Below the pieces are notes generated by a model. That model was not told the origin of the DNA. It was given only the letters and a program-made list of their open reading frames with translations, and ran no database searches. This document shows, in pieces, positions 18,474-27,663 of a stretch of 64,000 nucleotides of DNA. Both the position numbers and the translations under genes were made by a program. This DNA is from SAR324 cluster bacterium. GTDB lineage: Bacteria > SAR324 > NAC60-12. Position 1 is the stretch's first letter; the number at the start of each line of letters is the position of its first letter. The stretch lies in assembly GCA_028281495.1 (NCBI GenBank), contig JANQJU010000051.1, forward strand, positions 248,001-312,000. The letters are read 5' to 3'.

Positions 18474-19805
18474 ATGTCAGAAATCAACCGACCGGCTTAT
18501 TACACTGTTCAGGAACTACAAATTTTACAAAATCAAGGGGTGATACTGCCCTCACCTTCCCATCTTTGCATTGGGCGTGAGGTGCCTTTGGAAAACATCA
18601 ACGCAGGAGCCGTTCTGTACCCCTTTTGCACAATTACGGGTGAACGGACACGAATCTACCCAGACGCGCGAGTGGGATTACGGGGTAGTGTGAGTATCCA
18701 CAATAGTGTGGTGGGATCTAAAGCTGTGATAGGAAATTTGGGGCCAGTCACGCTCGTTGAAACAGTGACAGGACCAGAGACGGTGCTTGGCATGGGCGTG
18801 GCGGAAAACTCAGTGTTCTTAGGCAAAGAAACTCAAGTGGATGATTTTACAACAGGAATGGGATTCCGCGCACGAAAGGGTTCGTTGTATGAAGAAGATA
18901 GCTCTTCTGCTCAACATACAGATACAAAAATGACGATCCTATTTCCATGGGTCACTTTGGGGAGCAATATCAATTTTTGTGACGCCTTGATTGCTGGAGG
19001 ACGGGGACCGGATATGGGGGAATTCACGGAAGTGGGCAGTGGTACGGTGCATTTCAATTTTACACTTCGAGGCGATAAAGCAACGGCATCTTTATTTGGC
19101 AATGTCCCCGAAGGCGCTTTTTTAAGGTCAGAACGGCTATTTTTAGGTGGAAACAATAGTCTACTCGGTCCGCTGAGTGCTCAGTTTGGTGCGTTTTCTG
19201 CGGCAGGTATCCGGTCCGCGGGAGAACTGAAGGCAGGTCTCAATTTAGGACGTGGCTTACCGACCGGACACACGGATTACAATCCCAATGTCTTCAATCA
19301 TGCACGTCGTATCATTGGGCAACAAGTGCACTATGTGGGGCAGTTGACTGCTTTGTATCACTGGTACCGAGAGGTCCGAATGCGCTTGGTAGGGAACAAT
19401 GCTGAACGGAGGCGACTGTATGAAGCGGGGCAAAACGTCGTGGCACTTAATATTCAAGAACGCATCAAACAAGTGGGACGATATGTGGAAGGATTGGAAA
19501 CCTCAATCCGAATTCTCAATCAGAAGCCGCTTCCTCCTCGCAAAACGATAACAGAACAAGAAATATTGTTAGAGCACTGGTCGCGTTTAGAACGACATCT
19601 TAAGAACTATGAAAATCATGTGTGGGAGTTGCCAGGAGTACTTTCAAACGCTTTGGAAGAAACTGCTGCAAGAAAGGATTCAGTTTACACGAAAGTGATT
19701 CGCAATTTACCGGAAGAAAGTGTGAAATTTGGCCAAGATTGGCTCCACTCTATTGTCCACCGATGTGAACATTTCTTTCTTAATGAGCTGAAACCAGATG
19801 AATAG
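18474..19805 (+). CDS. Left-handed beta-helix (GlmU/LpxA-like) protein
   Basis: A 443-aa protein whose first half is a hexapeptide-repeat beta helix (NAGAVLYPFCTITGERTRI, then repeated V/I-G-x-x-x runs). It includes an AGGRGPDMGEFTEVGSGTVH stretch and a charged helical C-terminal third. This resembles the C-terminal half of UDP-GlcNAc pyrophosphorylase-like proteins, but no nucleotidyltransferase N-domain is present. I place the start at the ATG at 18474, with GAGGAG 7 bases upstream, rather than at 18429 inside the preceding gene. Acyl- or acetyltransferase activity is possible but not shown by any clear catalytic His motif. Confidence 0.65.
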   Translation: MSEINRPAYYTVQELQILQNQGVILPSPSHLCIGREVPLENINAGAVLYPFCTITGERTRIYPDARVGLRGSVSIHNSVVGSKAVIGNLGPVTLVETVTGPETVLGMGVAENSVFLGKETQVDDFTTGMGFRARKGSLYEEDSSSAQHTDTKMTILFPWVTLGSNINFCDALIAGGRGPDMGEFTEVGSGTVHFNFTLRGDKATASLFGNVPEGAFLRSERLFLGGNNSLLGPLSAQFGAFSAAGIRSAGELKAGLNLGRGLPTGHTDYNPNVFNHARRIIGQQVHYVGQLTALYHWYREVRMRLVGNNAERRRLYEAGQNVVALNIQERIKQVGRYVEGLETSIRILNQKPLPPRKTITEQEILLEHWSRLERHLKNYENHVWELPGVLSNALEETAARKDSVYTKVIRNLPEESVKFGQDWLHSIVHRCEHFFLNELKPDE

Positions 19806-19825
19806 GAAACCAACTCGTGAGGCAT

Positions 19826-20584
19826 TCACCCTTTGAGGAGCCGGCCAAACAACCATCCAGGAACCAACCGCAAAAGTGTTCCAATAAACCACCACGGCAT
19901 CCATGGAACAACAGCTGATTTCCATCGATGTTCGATGATATCAACCATGAGAACGGCTCCGTATTCTACAGAACTCACATACCATTCGTTTTTCGAACGG
20001 TCATTGATGTCCGTATCAATAAACCCTGGATTGATATTAGTAATACGGATATTGAAAGGACGGAGTTCATGATAAATCGCATCGAGATAGTTCGATAAGG
20101 CTGCTTTCGAAGCCGAGTAGGCCGCGTACCGAGGCAAGCCCCGAAATCCAGCTACCGAAGAAATCCCCACAATCTGCCCCCCTTCTCCTCTCTCTTTGAA
20201 GATTCGTACCGCACTTTCAATCGTAGCCATTGCGCCCAATAAGTTCGTCGCGATGGTGTGGTGATCTTTTTCGAATTCATGAGAACCAACCGGTCTCCTC
20301 AAGGCAATCCCCGCATTGGCAATTACGATTCCAACACCACCCAAATCTTGGTCGAGTTTGGGAATGACGGAAAACACCGCATCTTGATCCATAACATCCA
20401 GTGTTTCAATGCACACTTGGATTGATTGACCCGAATACAGCTTTTGCAGGTCCGCTTGAATGGTTTCGAGTAAGGAATGCCGTCGGGCGGTCAAGCCTAA
20501 ATTGTATCCGCGTGCAGCAAATTCATAAGCTAATGCTTTTCCAATTCCGGCGCTGGCTCCGGTAATGATCACAGACTTGGACAT
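19826..20584 (-). CDS. Short-chain dehydrogenase/reductase
   Basis: A classical SDR of 252 aa. The nucleotide motif TGASAGIGKALA is at the N-terminus, NAG in the middle (VIANAGIALRRP), catalytic Ser in GISSVAG and the YxxxK motif as YAAYSASK. An extra C-terminal hydrophobic stretch (MPWWFIGTLLRLVPGWLFG) suggests loose membrane contact. GGAG lies just before the ATG at 20584. It is convergent with the helix-protein gene, whose stop is about 20 bp away. The substrate is unknown. Confidence 0.9.
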   Translation of the reverse strand: MSKSVIITGASAGIGKALAYEFAARGYNLGLTARRHSLLETIQADLQKLYSGQSIQVCIETLDVMDQDAVFSVIPKLDQDLGGVGIVIANAGIALRRPVGSHEFEKDHHTIATNLLGAMATIESAVRIFKERGEGGQIVGISSVAGFRGLPRYAAYSASKAALSNYLDAIYHELRPFNIRITNINPGFIDTDINDRSKNEWYVSSVEYGAVLMVDIIEHRWKSAVVPWMPWWFIGTLLRLVPGWLFGRLLKG

Positions 20585-20713
20585 GGTCTCCGTAAACGAT
20601 TGGTCAGAAAGGAATACTATCTCGTAGGACACATACGAAAGCAGTAAGGAGAAGAAAAGCGAAGAGTTTTTTCTTTAAAAATAGTAGTTTGTAAACCCAA
20701 CGCCCTCTATTGT

Positions 20714-21736
20714 ATGGGCAAAATTGGCATACCGCAAACAAACTCAGATCACAAGCACATGACTCTCTCTTTGCCATCAACCCCCCAATTAAGAGGGTTG
20801 GCATTCCAAGTCGCTCAAAGTTCTTCCTTGTTGGAGGGGCAATTGCATCCCATTTCCCAAAAGAGCATCACACATTTGCTGCGGATTGCGAATGGTTACT
20901 ATTCTCTGCGGATTGCAAAACGTGATCCTCAGGTCGGCCATCAACGACATGTGGAATTGCAGGAAGCTGTAGAACAAGAAGTGTATTACACGCAAACCTC
21001 CGTGACCTCTCCAGATTTTCTCCAATCGCTCTATCGTCGGATGTATGAACACGACCTTGCAAAACCAACAGATCTTCTCAAGGAGAGTACTGATTCGCTC
21101 ATACGGTTGCACGAAGCCTATGCCCCAGAAAAGCATCATGGAGAAACCAAACTGCTGGCGGCAGCGGCATCTCACTATTGGCTGATGCGGATCCCTCCTT
21201 TTTCTCACGATAATGGACATGTGGTGCGTTTGTTCAGCGACGCATTCCTTCATCAAATCCCTGTATCAGGGTATGGCCTCTGGATTGTCAACCGAGGATT
21301 TGCGTTGCACAAAGCAGATTACTTCGAGGCTTTAAAAGAGGACTCGTCACTCAATGGAGAGCGTTTCTGTGAACTATTTCTTAAAACGAGTTTGACACAA
21401 ATTCGTTTTATGGATCAACTTCTACAAGTGAACCAGCTGTTGGAGCGATTGAAACAATATGTGGCTTTTCGTCAACAGAAAACAGTACCTCGTGCAGAAC
21501 GACTCAAACCAGAAGCTTTGTATTTACTTCAAGAAGCATTGTTGCAAGGTCAGTTTCCTCGAGGCGACGCGTCACGAATCACGGGATTCCCAGAAAGAAC
21601 AGCTCGGAATTTGTTGCGAGAATTGGTGCAGGAAGGCTTATTGATCTCGAATACCCCCAAAGGCCCTGTCCGATTAGGCTTCACCATACAAACCGCAAGG
21701 CATTGGTTGCCGGAGTTATTTCCTGATACGATCTAG
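20714..21736 (+). CDS. Fic-family protein with degenerate catalytic motif plus winged helix
   Basis: Architecture and C-terminus match bacterial Fic proteins that modify targets with AMP. The Fic core is near residues 150-250, followed by a winged helix (RGDASRITGFPERTARNLLR, then ISNTPKGPVRLGF). The signature HPFx(D/E)GNGR, however, reads PPFSHDNGH here: the catalytic His is Pro and the final Arg is His. Adenylylation activity is therefore doubtful. The frame is intact and not otherwise decayed, so the change looks selected rather than random. The start may be ATG 20714 or ATG 20759; neither has a strong ribosome site. Confidence 0.8.
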   Translation: MGKIGIPQTNSDHKHMTLSLPSTPQLRGLAFQVAQSSSLLEGQLHPISQKSITHLLRIANGYYSLRIAKRDPQVGHQRHVELQEAVEQEVYYTQTSVTSPDFLQSLYRRMYEHDLAKPTDLLKESTDSLIRLHEAYAPEKHHGETKLLAAAASHYWLMRIPPFSHDNGHVVRLFSDAFLHQIPVSGYGLWIVNRGFALHKADYFEALKEDSSLNGERFCELFLKTSLTQIRFMDQLLQVNQLLERLKQYVAFRQQKTVPRAERLKPEALYLLQEALLQGQFPRGDASRITGFPERTARNLLRELVQEGLLISNTPKGPVRLGFTIQTARHWLPELFPDTI

Positions 21737-23073
21737 CCCAATCGATCTCCAAAGATTTGTTGTAAAGCGGCTTCGGATTGCACAAGCGAAGCACTTTCAA
21801 AGATGTCTTGGCGGAGCATCTCTTGAATCGCAGGGTATTTGTTGATGGCATAATCGATATCAGGGTTGCTGCCTTTGACGTACGCCCCAATGTTGATCAG
21901 ATCTTCAGCTTCACGATAGGTTGCCAGCGTAGCTCGTAAGATTTGCGCCAGTTGCTGATGCGGACGGGAAGCCACATCCGCCATGACTCGACTGGCTGAG
22001 ATGGAGATATCAATTGCTGGATAGTGTCCTTTGGCAGCAATATCTCGACTGAGCACAATATGCCCATCCACAATCGCCCGGATCGCATCGGCAATCGGAT
22101 CATTGGTATCATCGCCTTCCACAAGAACGGTATAAAAAGCAGTGACCGAACCTTCAGAATCCGAGGTTCCCGCACGCTCTAGCAGCCCTGGCAAAAGAGC
22201 AAACACAGACGGAGGATAGCCTTTGGTGGTGGGAGGTTCTCCGGCAGCCAAACCAATTTCTCGTTGGGCCATCGCAAAACGGGTGAGCGAATCCATAGTC
22301 AGCAACACATCCATGCCTTGGGATCGAAAATATTCGGAAATAGCCGTTGCCACATAAGCTGCTCGCATCCGCAGCAAAGGAGGTTGATCGGAAGTGGCAA
22401 CCACCATGATTGTCCGCCGCATCCCTTCTTCGCCTAGATCCCGTTCGATAAAATCCTTCACCTCACGCCCGCGTTCCCCGATCAAGGTGATGACGTTAAC
22501 GTCCGCATTGGTATAGCGAGCCATCATCCCCAACAATACCGATTTTCCGACTCCGGAACCTGCGAGAATCGCCACCCGTTGCCCTCGTCCGCATGTCAAA
22601 CAACTGTTGATGGCACGAACCCCAACATCCAAATTACGTTCGATGCGACGCCGTATCATAGGATTGGGAGGCGCGGTATATAGAGGGGCCTCTTCACTCG
22701 CAACCACATCGCCTTGCCCGTCGAGTGGTTGGAACAGGGGGTCGAACACCCGCCCTAATAATTCCTGCCCAACGGGAATCATGGGGGGACGCCTTTGGGG
22801 AATCACTCGGCATTTAGGATTCACATTGTGGACCGTTTGCAATGCCATCAGCAAAACTTTGTCTTCTCGAAACCCCACCACCTCGGCAAGCACCGAAGAC
22901 CGATCCGCCGGATTGAACACATTGCACAAACTGCCAATGGAGCAACCGGGGTTGTAGGCTTCGATGATGTGTCCAATCATATGGGTCACACGTCCCTCCA
23001 CTTGAACTTCATGGAAGCGGTGTAGTTCCTCGATATAAGGGCCGAGATTCGAATATTCAGGTTTGGACATCAT
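21733..23073 (-). CDS. fliI: Flagellum-specific ATPase
   Basis: The hexameric ATPase of the flagellar type III export apparatus. It has a Walker A motif GSGVGKSVLLG, LIGERGREVKDFIE, a Walker B region MDVLLTMDSLTRFAMAQRE, and the family GEPPTTKGYPPSVF stretch. The longer frame to 23157 lies inside fliH; I use the ATG at 23073 (the second Met at 23070 is equally possible), which overlaps the fliH end by about 17 bp. Length of 446 aa is typical. It is the last gene of the minus-strand flagellar cluster, convergent with the Fic gene, whose stop overlaps by a few bases. Confidence 0.96.
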   Translation of the reverse strand: MMSKPEYSNLGPYIEELHRFHEVQVEGRVTHMIGHIIEAYNPGCSIGSLCNVFNPADRSSVLAEVVGFREDKVLLMALQTVHNVNPKCRVIPQRRPPMIPVGQELLGRVFDPLFQPLDGQGDVVASEEAPLYTAPPNPMIRRRIERNLDVGVRAINSCLTCGRGQRVAILAGSGVGKSVLLGMMARYTNADVNVITLIGERGREVKDFIERDLGEEGMRRTIMVVATSDQPPLLRMRAAYVATAISEYFRSQGMDVLLTMDSLTRFAMAQREIGLAAGEPPTTKGYPPSVFALLPGLLERAGTSDSEGSVTAFYTVLVEGDDTNDPIADAIRAIVDGHIVLSRDIAAKGHYPAIDISISASRVMADVASRPHQQLAQILRATLATYREAEDLINIGAYVKGSNPDIDYAINKYPAIQEMLRQDIFESASLVQSEAALQQIFGDRLG

Positions 23074-24163
23074 GGCTGGATGGGGGAGCAGTGGATGCAG
23101 GAGTATGGAAGTTATAGGAATCGATGTCCACCTCATGCAAACGAGCTTGGCGTTCACTTAACCGACGGCTAAGCACTTCTTCTAGGTGTTCGAACTGAGA
23201 TTGGAAATGAAAATTCACCACTGTTTCATCAGTTTCGATCAATAGAGAGCCAGGTTCGGCATCGATACTGGTTTGGACGACCAAGGTCTGTTCTTCCTTT
23301 AAATAAGGTTCCAAGCGGGATTGGGATTTGACCATGAAATCATAGTCTCCTTCATGCACGCTCACCCGGATCTTTCCTAAGGTTTCAATATCTCGAAGCG
23401 AACTGCGAAGGATATTGTATAGCACATCCTGATTGATCATGAGTTCTTCATGAACCACCTTCTGTGCAACCAAAACGGCCATCTGAACCAGCTCTTGCTC
23501 TCCTTGAAACCGCACCACTTGACGCAGTCGAGAAAGTTGTTCCAAGAGGCTTTCCAACTGCTGAACGTTGGGAGCCATTTCATTATAACGTTGTTGAGCA
23601 CCCGCTTCCTGTCCAGCTTTGAAACCATCGTCATAGGCGGCCTTTCTCACAGAATCTGCTTCGCCTTGCGCTTCGGAGACGATGCGTTTTTTTTCGGCTT
23701 CAGCTTCTCGGAGTTGGGCTTCGGCTTCGGCAAATTTGGCTTCGGCTTCGGCATAACGATCATCCGCTTCGCTTTTCATGCGCTGAGAGTAAAGCCGTGC
23801 TCCCTCACGAACGGTTTCCGCAAATTCCTCTGCATTGGTGAGCAGTGATTCTTCCGCCGTGAATTCGGTGGAACGGAAGGTATGAGATTTTTCGATGATC
23901 CGGTCTTCTTCCGACCTTGCCATATCGGAAGTATGAAAGGCCGTTTCATCCTGATCGGTGGTCTGGCCCTCAAAATTTGCAGGTTTGAAGGCCAGCTGTT
24001 TATTAGCCGAGGAGGTTTCGCCGTCCTCCTCTTCGTCTTCACTGGTTTCTGCTTCGTAATCGTCTTCGCCGTCTTCCTCCGATTGGGTAGCACGTCGAGC
24101 ATCGGCTTCCACCGTAAAGTCAGGCAGCGTGAAAGTTTGAATATCTTTGGGGTTAAAATCCAT
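23057..24163 (-). CDS. fliH: Flagellar assembly protein FliH with long acidic N-terminus
   Basis: The regulator and stator-like partner of FliI in flagellar export. The C-terminal half (QELVQMAVLVAQKVVHEEL, then LRDIETLGKIRVSVHEGDYD and GSLLIETDETVVN) is the conserved FliH/YscL domain. A central EAEAKFAEAEAQLREAEAEK coiled coil precedes it. The first 130 residues are very acidic and of low complexity. At 368 aa it is much longer than the usual 230-260. It sits between fliF, 13 bp upstream, and fliI. Confidence 0.92.
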   Translation of the reverse strand: MDFNPKDIQTFTLPDFTVEADARRATQSEEDGEDDYEAETSEDEEEDGETSSANKQLAFKPANFEGQTTDQDETAFHTSDMARSEEDRIIEKSHTFRSTEFTAEESLLTNAEEFAETVREGARLYSQRMKSEADDRYAEAEAKFAEAEAQLREAEAEKKRIVSEAQGEADSVRKAAYDDGFKAGQEAGAQQRYNEMAPNVQQLESLLEQLSRLRQVVRFQGEQELVQMAVLVAQKVVHEELMINQDVLYNILRSSLRDIETLGKIRVSVHEGDYDFMVKSQSRLEPYLKEEQTLVVQTSIDAEPGSLLIETDETVVNFHFQSQFEHLEEVLSRRLSERQARLHEVDIDSYNFHTPASTAPPSSHDVQT

Positions 24164-24176
24164 AGGGCATCACAGA

Positions 24177-25790
24177 TTACTTCTTCTCTTTCAGCCAAGC
24201 GCGTACCATAGACGCGGTTTTGAGAGGATCTTGACGAGCAATGTCGATAATCTTGTCGCGTGGCGGAATACCGGCTTCGCGTTCGGTTGGGATTTCGAGT
24301 TCCTCGCCTTCGAGTTCGCCAATGGTCGCCGGAAGTCCCATGAGGAGATCCAAGTCTGCAGGTTTGGCACTCAACCGCTGTACCATCGGACGGATGACCA
24401 ACAGGATCAAGGCCAAGATGGCAATACCCAATAACACGTAACGTATCACATTCAGGATGAAATCTCGGTCCCGCTTTTCTTGCTCGATCTGCGCTTGTAC
24501 GTCTTCTTCCACCGGCTTCCCAAACAGGATATTTTCTACGACGACCTCATCCCGACGCGTTTCATTGTTGGTAAAGCCAATTGCAGCCCGGACTAAACTC
24601 GCCAATTGCTCTTTTTCGGCTGTGGTCCAAGCAATGTTATCACGTCCCACTACTTTTCCGTCTTCTAACAAGGGGGGATGTTTATGATCCACCAACACGG
24701 AAACGGTCAAACGTCGCAAGCGTCCCGCTGCGGGTTCGCGCACAATTTGGGTTCGGCTGACTTCAAAATTTCGGGTTGCGTTGTTTTTGGCAGCATCGGC
24801 AACCGTGGCTGCTTCCCGCCCGGTGGCTTCTGGGAGATTGGAGGTGACACCTGCTGGGCCAACTGGAATCGAACGAGAAGTGGTGGTGTTTTCGTTAACC
24901 AACTGTTCGCTGATGGGAGTGGTTTGGTCGGGATTGATCAGATTGTCTTGGATGGTCTGTCGATCAAAATCGATATCCGCGAATACCAAGACTTTCACTC
25001 GGTCTTCGCCCACCACGGGTTCCATAAGTTGCAACAGTTTTTGTTCCAATTCCTGTTCGTAGCGGCGTTTGTAAGTGTAGTTATCGTTCAACGTTCCAGA
25101 GGCGGAATCTTCGGAAAAGCCTTTGCTCAGCAGCGCGCCATGCTGGTCCGTCACCTTCACAAAAGCCGGATCTAACCCTTCCACAGCCCCAGCCACCAGA
25201 TGAATCACCGTATCGATTTGTCCTTTGGTCAAACCAGAGGAGGTATCCAGAGAAACGGCTGCTGTGGCCCGTTCTTGGGAATCGCTAAACAATGTCTTTT
25301 TGGGAAGCGCCAAGGAAACCTTAGCGGATTGAATGGCCCCGATGCGACTGATCAGACGGGCCAATTCCCCTTCTTGAGCGACTCGGAATTTAACTTGTTG
25401 CTGAAATTCGGTTTCTCCGAGTTCTGGTTTGGTGAACAGATCCAAAAAGCCCACACCACTGCCAGGGGTGACCTTCTCGCGAGCTAAGGTCAACCGAGCT
25501 TGATCCACTTGTTCCGGGGGAACCATGATGGTTCGTCCACCCGGAGCAAGGATGTACTGAATTTGGTTCTCCTGGAGTTTTTCGACAATGACGGAAGCGT
25601 CACCTGGATCGAGATTGGAATAGAGGGGTGCCCAAGTTTCCCGCTGGGCTATGACAATCAAGGTGATCATGCCTGCCAAAACCACGGCCAATACCGAAAC
25701 CAAGGTCACTCGTTTCCCAATACTCAGGTTGCCGAAGAACTGTTGGAATTGTAAGCGAATATCTTGAATTGCGCTCGCTTGCTCTGCCAT
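24177..25790 (-). CDS. fliF: Flagellar MS-ring protein
   Basis: The protein of the flagellar basal-body membrane ring. It has TM1 at about residues 28-48 (VTLVSVLAVVLAGMITLIV), the conserved ring-building domain (PLYSNLDPGDASVIVEKLQ, GSGVGFLDLFTKPELGETEF) and TM2 near residue 445 (YVLLGIAILALILLVI), then a cytoplasmic tail. ATG 25790 with GAGG upstream is preferred over the TTG at 25808. Length of 537 aa is normal. fliG, which normally follows, is absent; fliH starts 13 bp after the stop. Confidence 0.96.
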   Translation of the reverse strand: MAEQASAIQDIRLQFQQFFGNLSIGKRVTLVSVLAVVLAGMITLIVIAQRETWAPLYSNLDPGDASVIVEKLQENQIQYILAPGGRTIMVPPEQVDQARLTLAREKVTPGSGVGFLDLFTKPELGETEFQQQVKFRVAQEGELARLISRIGAIQSAKVSLALPKKTLFSDSQERATAAVSLDTSSGLTKGQIDTVIHLVAGAVEGLDPAFVKVTDQHGALLSKGFSEDSASGTLNDNYTYKRRYEQELEQKLLQLMEPVVGEDRVKVLVFADIDFDRQTIQDNLINPDQTTPISEQLVNENTTTSRSIPVGPAGVTSNLPEATGREAATVADAAKNNATRNFEVSRTQIVREPAAGRLRRLTVSVLVDHKHPPLLEDGKVVGRDNIAWTTAEKEQLASLVRAAIGFTNNETRRDEVVVENILFGKPVEEDVQAQIEQEKRDRDFILNVIRYVLLGIAILALILLVIRPMVQRLSAKPADLDLLMGLPATIGELEGEELEIPTEREAGIPPRDKIIDIARQDPLKTASMVRAWLKEKK

Positions 25791-26028
25791 ATGCCCTCTT
25801 TCTGCCAATAAGGTTAAGCGAAAGTATCACATCAAACGAAATCGAATCATGTTAGGTAGAAAAGCAAAAACGATTCCAAATGGACGTGGCAAGAGCGGTA
25901 GAAATTGAAGGAAACCAAAGGAGGTTTTTGGGGAATCGGCTGGACGCACCAATCCACCGTACCTCGCTGGGAGGAGACACAAAAAGGATGGGGAGTACAA
26001 AAGATCAAAAAAAGTTCAAAAAGAATGC
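25791..26028. other. Gap inside flagellar cluster (fliE-fliF)
   Basis: A 238-bp gap on a strand where the other gaps are short. No strong terminator hairpin and no sigma-54 box was seen; a secondary promoter for fliF-fliH-fliI is possible. Confidence 0.3.
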
Positions 26029-26337
26029 TTAAACTTGCATTCGCATCACTTCTTCATAGGCAGATGTGAGCTTGTTACGAACCTGAAGGAGCAGCTTGAG
26101 GGAAACATCTGCCTTCTCCATCGCGACCATGGTGCCATGAATGTCTTTATTCTTAGAGGTCAGGAATTCCGCTTGTTTTTCTTCGGCTTCCATCTGCACT
26201 TGATTGACATCCTGAAGCATTTTTTCAAACGTATTGCCTAAACTCTCTCCTGCTTTGGCCGGAGGGCTTGCCGCCGGTTTTTGCAAGGCACGTTGCAAGG
26301 TCAGATGGGGAGCCACCGTATTGAAATTTGCCTTCAT
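26029..26337 (-). CDS. fliE: Flagellar hook-basal body protein FliE
   Basis: A 102-aa rod/MS-ring junction protein exported by the flagellar apparatus. The C-terminal family signature is clear (KADVSLKLLLQVRNKLTSAY ending EEVMRMQV), and the N-terminal FEKMLQDVNQVQMEAEEKQ helix fits. It lies between fliF and a FliE-like small gene in the minus-strand cluster. Confidence 0.95.
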   Translation of the reverse strand: MKANFNTVAPHLTLQRALQKPAASPPAKAGESLGNTFEKMLQDVNQVQMEAEEKQAEFLTSKNKDIHGTMVAMEKADVSLKLLLQVRNKLTSAYEEVMRMQV

Positions 26338-26398
26338 GCTGGGCTTTCCTTTGAGTGAATTATGAAACTCCGTTCCTTTTGAAACTCGGAGTGGGACG

Positions 26399-26701
26399 TT
26401 AACTTTCGGAATCTTCCGAGAGCTTCAGCTTTTCATACAACGCAGCCAAGTTATTCTGTTCCTCCATCAAACGTTTATGGATGGAACCCGCTTGATCGAT
26501 TTGTTTCTGCACATCTCCCGGTTTTGCGCTCTCTAGCGTTTTGATCGCATCATCGGCCGTGTCGGAAATGGCATTCATCCGTTCAATCGTCGATTTCAAC
26601 GTATCGCTGAAAGACGATTCCGATTTTTCATTCAGACGCTTTTTGTCATGAGCTTTGTCATACAGCGCCTTCAGTTGGGATTCGAGCGTGACATCTTTCA
26701 T
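26399..26701 (-). CDS. Small FliE-like protein between flgC and fliE
   Basis: A 100-aa helical protein encoded exactly where only fliE is expected. Its pattern SSFSDTLKSTIERMNAISD, followed by D-x-A-x-x-x-L and a long helix, resembles the N-terminal two thirds of FliE (F-x-x-x-L-x-x-x-I-x-x-x-N), but the QVRNKLxxAYxEIMRM end is missing. It may be a diverged FliE paralogue or a cluster-specific chaperone or rod component. Ribosome site GGAGGGTGTT precedes the ATG. The assignment is inference from position and helix pattern. Confidence 0.6.
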   Translation of the reverse strand: MKDVTLESQLKALYDKAHDKKRLNEKSESSFSDTLKSTIERMNAISDTADDAIKTLESAKPGDVQKQIDQAGSIHKRLMEEQNNLAALYEKLKLSEDSES

Positions 26702-26740
26702 AACACCCTCCGGTCAGCCACGGGGAGGCTCCTGCGATGA

Positions 26741-27187
26741 TTATTGTCGGCCAATATCGAGTGCCGTTTGAGCCATACCTTTGGTGGCATTCAGTGCGGC
26801 CACATTGGCTTCATATGATCGAGAAGCCAGCATGAGGTTGGCCATCTCTTCCATTGTGTTGATGTTGGGTAATTCCACGTATCCTTGTTCATTGGCATCC
26901 GGATGATGCGGGTCATATTTTAGAATCGGAGCACGGTTGTCTTGCACCACCCCCACAACTTTCACCTCGGTCGCCGTTGAAGACGAACGTTCTTGCTCGA
27001 ACATTTCCTGTTCAAAAGTGCGGTCATTGGAAACAGAAGCAAAGATCACTTCACGACGGCGGTAGGGTCCCCCTTCCGGCGTTCGAGTGGTTTGCGCATT
27101 GGCTATGTTTTCGGAAATCGTATTCACGCGATGCCGTTGCGCCGACATCCCGGAAACACTCACACTTAATGATGAAAGAAATCCCAT
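26741..27187 (-). CDS. flgC: Flagellar basal-body rod protein FlgC
   Basis: A 148-aa proximal rod protein. The N-terminal rod motif is SVSGMSAQRHRVNTISENIAN and the C-terminal motif is LMLASRSYEANVAALNATK, both standard for FlgC. The stop of flgB is adjacent to its start, consistent with coupled translation. Confidence 0.96.
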   Translation of the reverse strand: MGFLSSLSVSVSGMSAQRHRVNTISENIANAQTTRTPEGGPYRRREVIFASVSNDRTFEQEMFEQERSSSTATEVKVVGVVQDNRAPILKYDPHHPDANEQGYVELPNINTMEEMANLMLASRSYEANVAALNATKGMAQTALDIGRQ

Positions 27188-27188
27188 A

Positions 27189-27605
27189 TTATCGTCCTTC
27201 CGCGATGGCTGCTTTGAGCATCTTGAATTGATGCGACATCATGCGCACCGAAGCATTGTACATCAGTTGGTTCTCGGCAATTTTTGCCATCTCTTTATCC
27301 AAATCGACCGTATTGCCATTGAAATCCACAAAGGGAGCTGCACTTCGAATCCGTTCCCCTTCCACAAGCTCTAACGGGGGCGTATTGTTCCCATCCATAT
27401 GGAGAGAATGGGTGGTCCTGAGAGGCCCAGGAGAGTCTGCATCTAAGGCATGCTTCAGTCGCTTTTCAAACACCAAGTCTTCTGCTTGATAGCCCGGTGT
27501 GTCTTTGTTCGCGACATTGGAAGACAGCAACTCTTGACGTTTCGTACGGAAATCCAATGATTTTTCCGTCAGCGTCATCAGTTTTGTATTGAGAAAACCT
27601 GACAT
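27189..27605 (-). CDS. flgB: Flagellar basal-body rod protein FlgB
   Basis: A 138-aa proximal rod protein. It has the family motif RQELLSSNVANKDTPGYQAE near the N-terminus and MYNASVRMMSHQFKMLKAAI at the C-terminus. I choose the ATG at 27605 (MSGFLNTK) because the longer frame to 27683 runs across the sigma-54-type promoter. First gene of the minus-strand flagellar cluster. Confidence 0.95.
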   Translation of the reverse strand: MSGFLNTKLMTLTEKSLDFRTKRQELLSSNVANKDTPGYQAEDLVFEKRLKHALDADSPGPLRTTHSLHMDGNNTPPLELVEGERIRSAAPFVDFNGNTVDLDKEMAKIAENQLMYNASVRMMSHQFKMLKAAIAEGR

Positions 27606-27663
27606 TGTTTGCCGAATGTGTATATGTTTTCTGAAATTTTTAGAGAATCTTCTCTCTGAGTGA

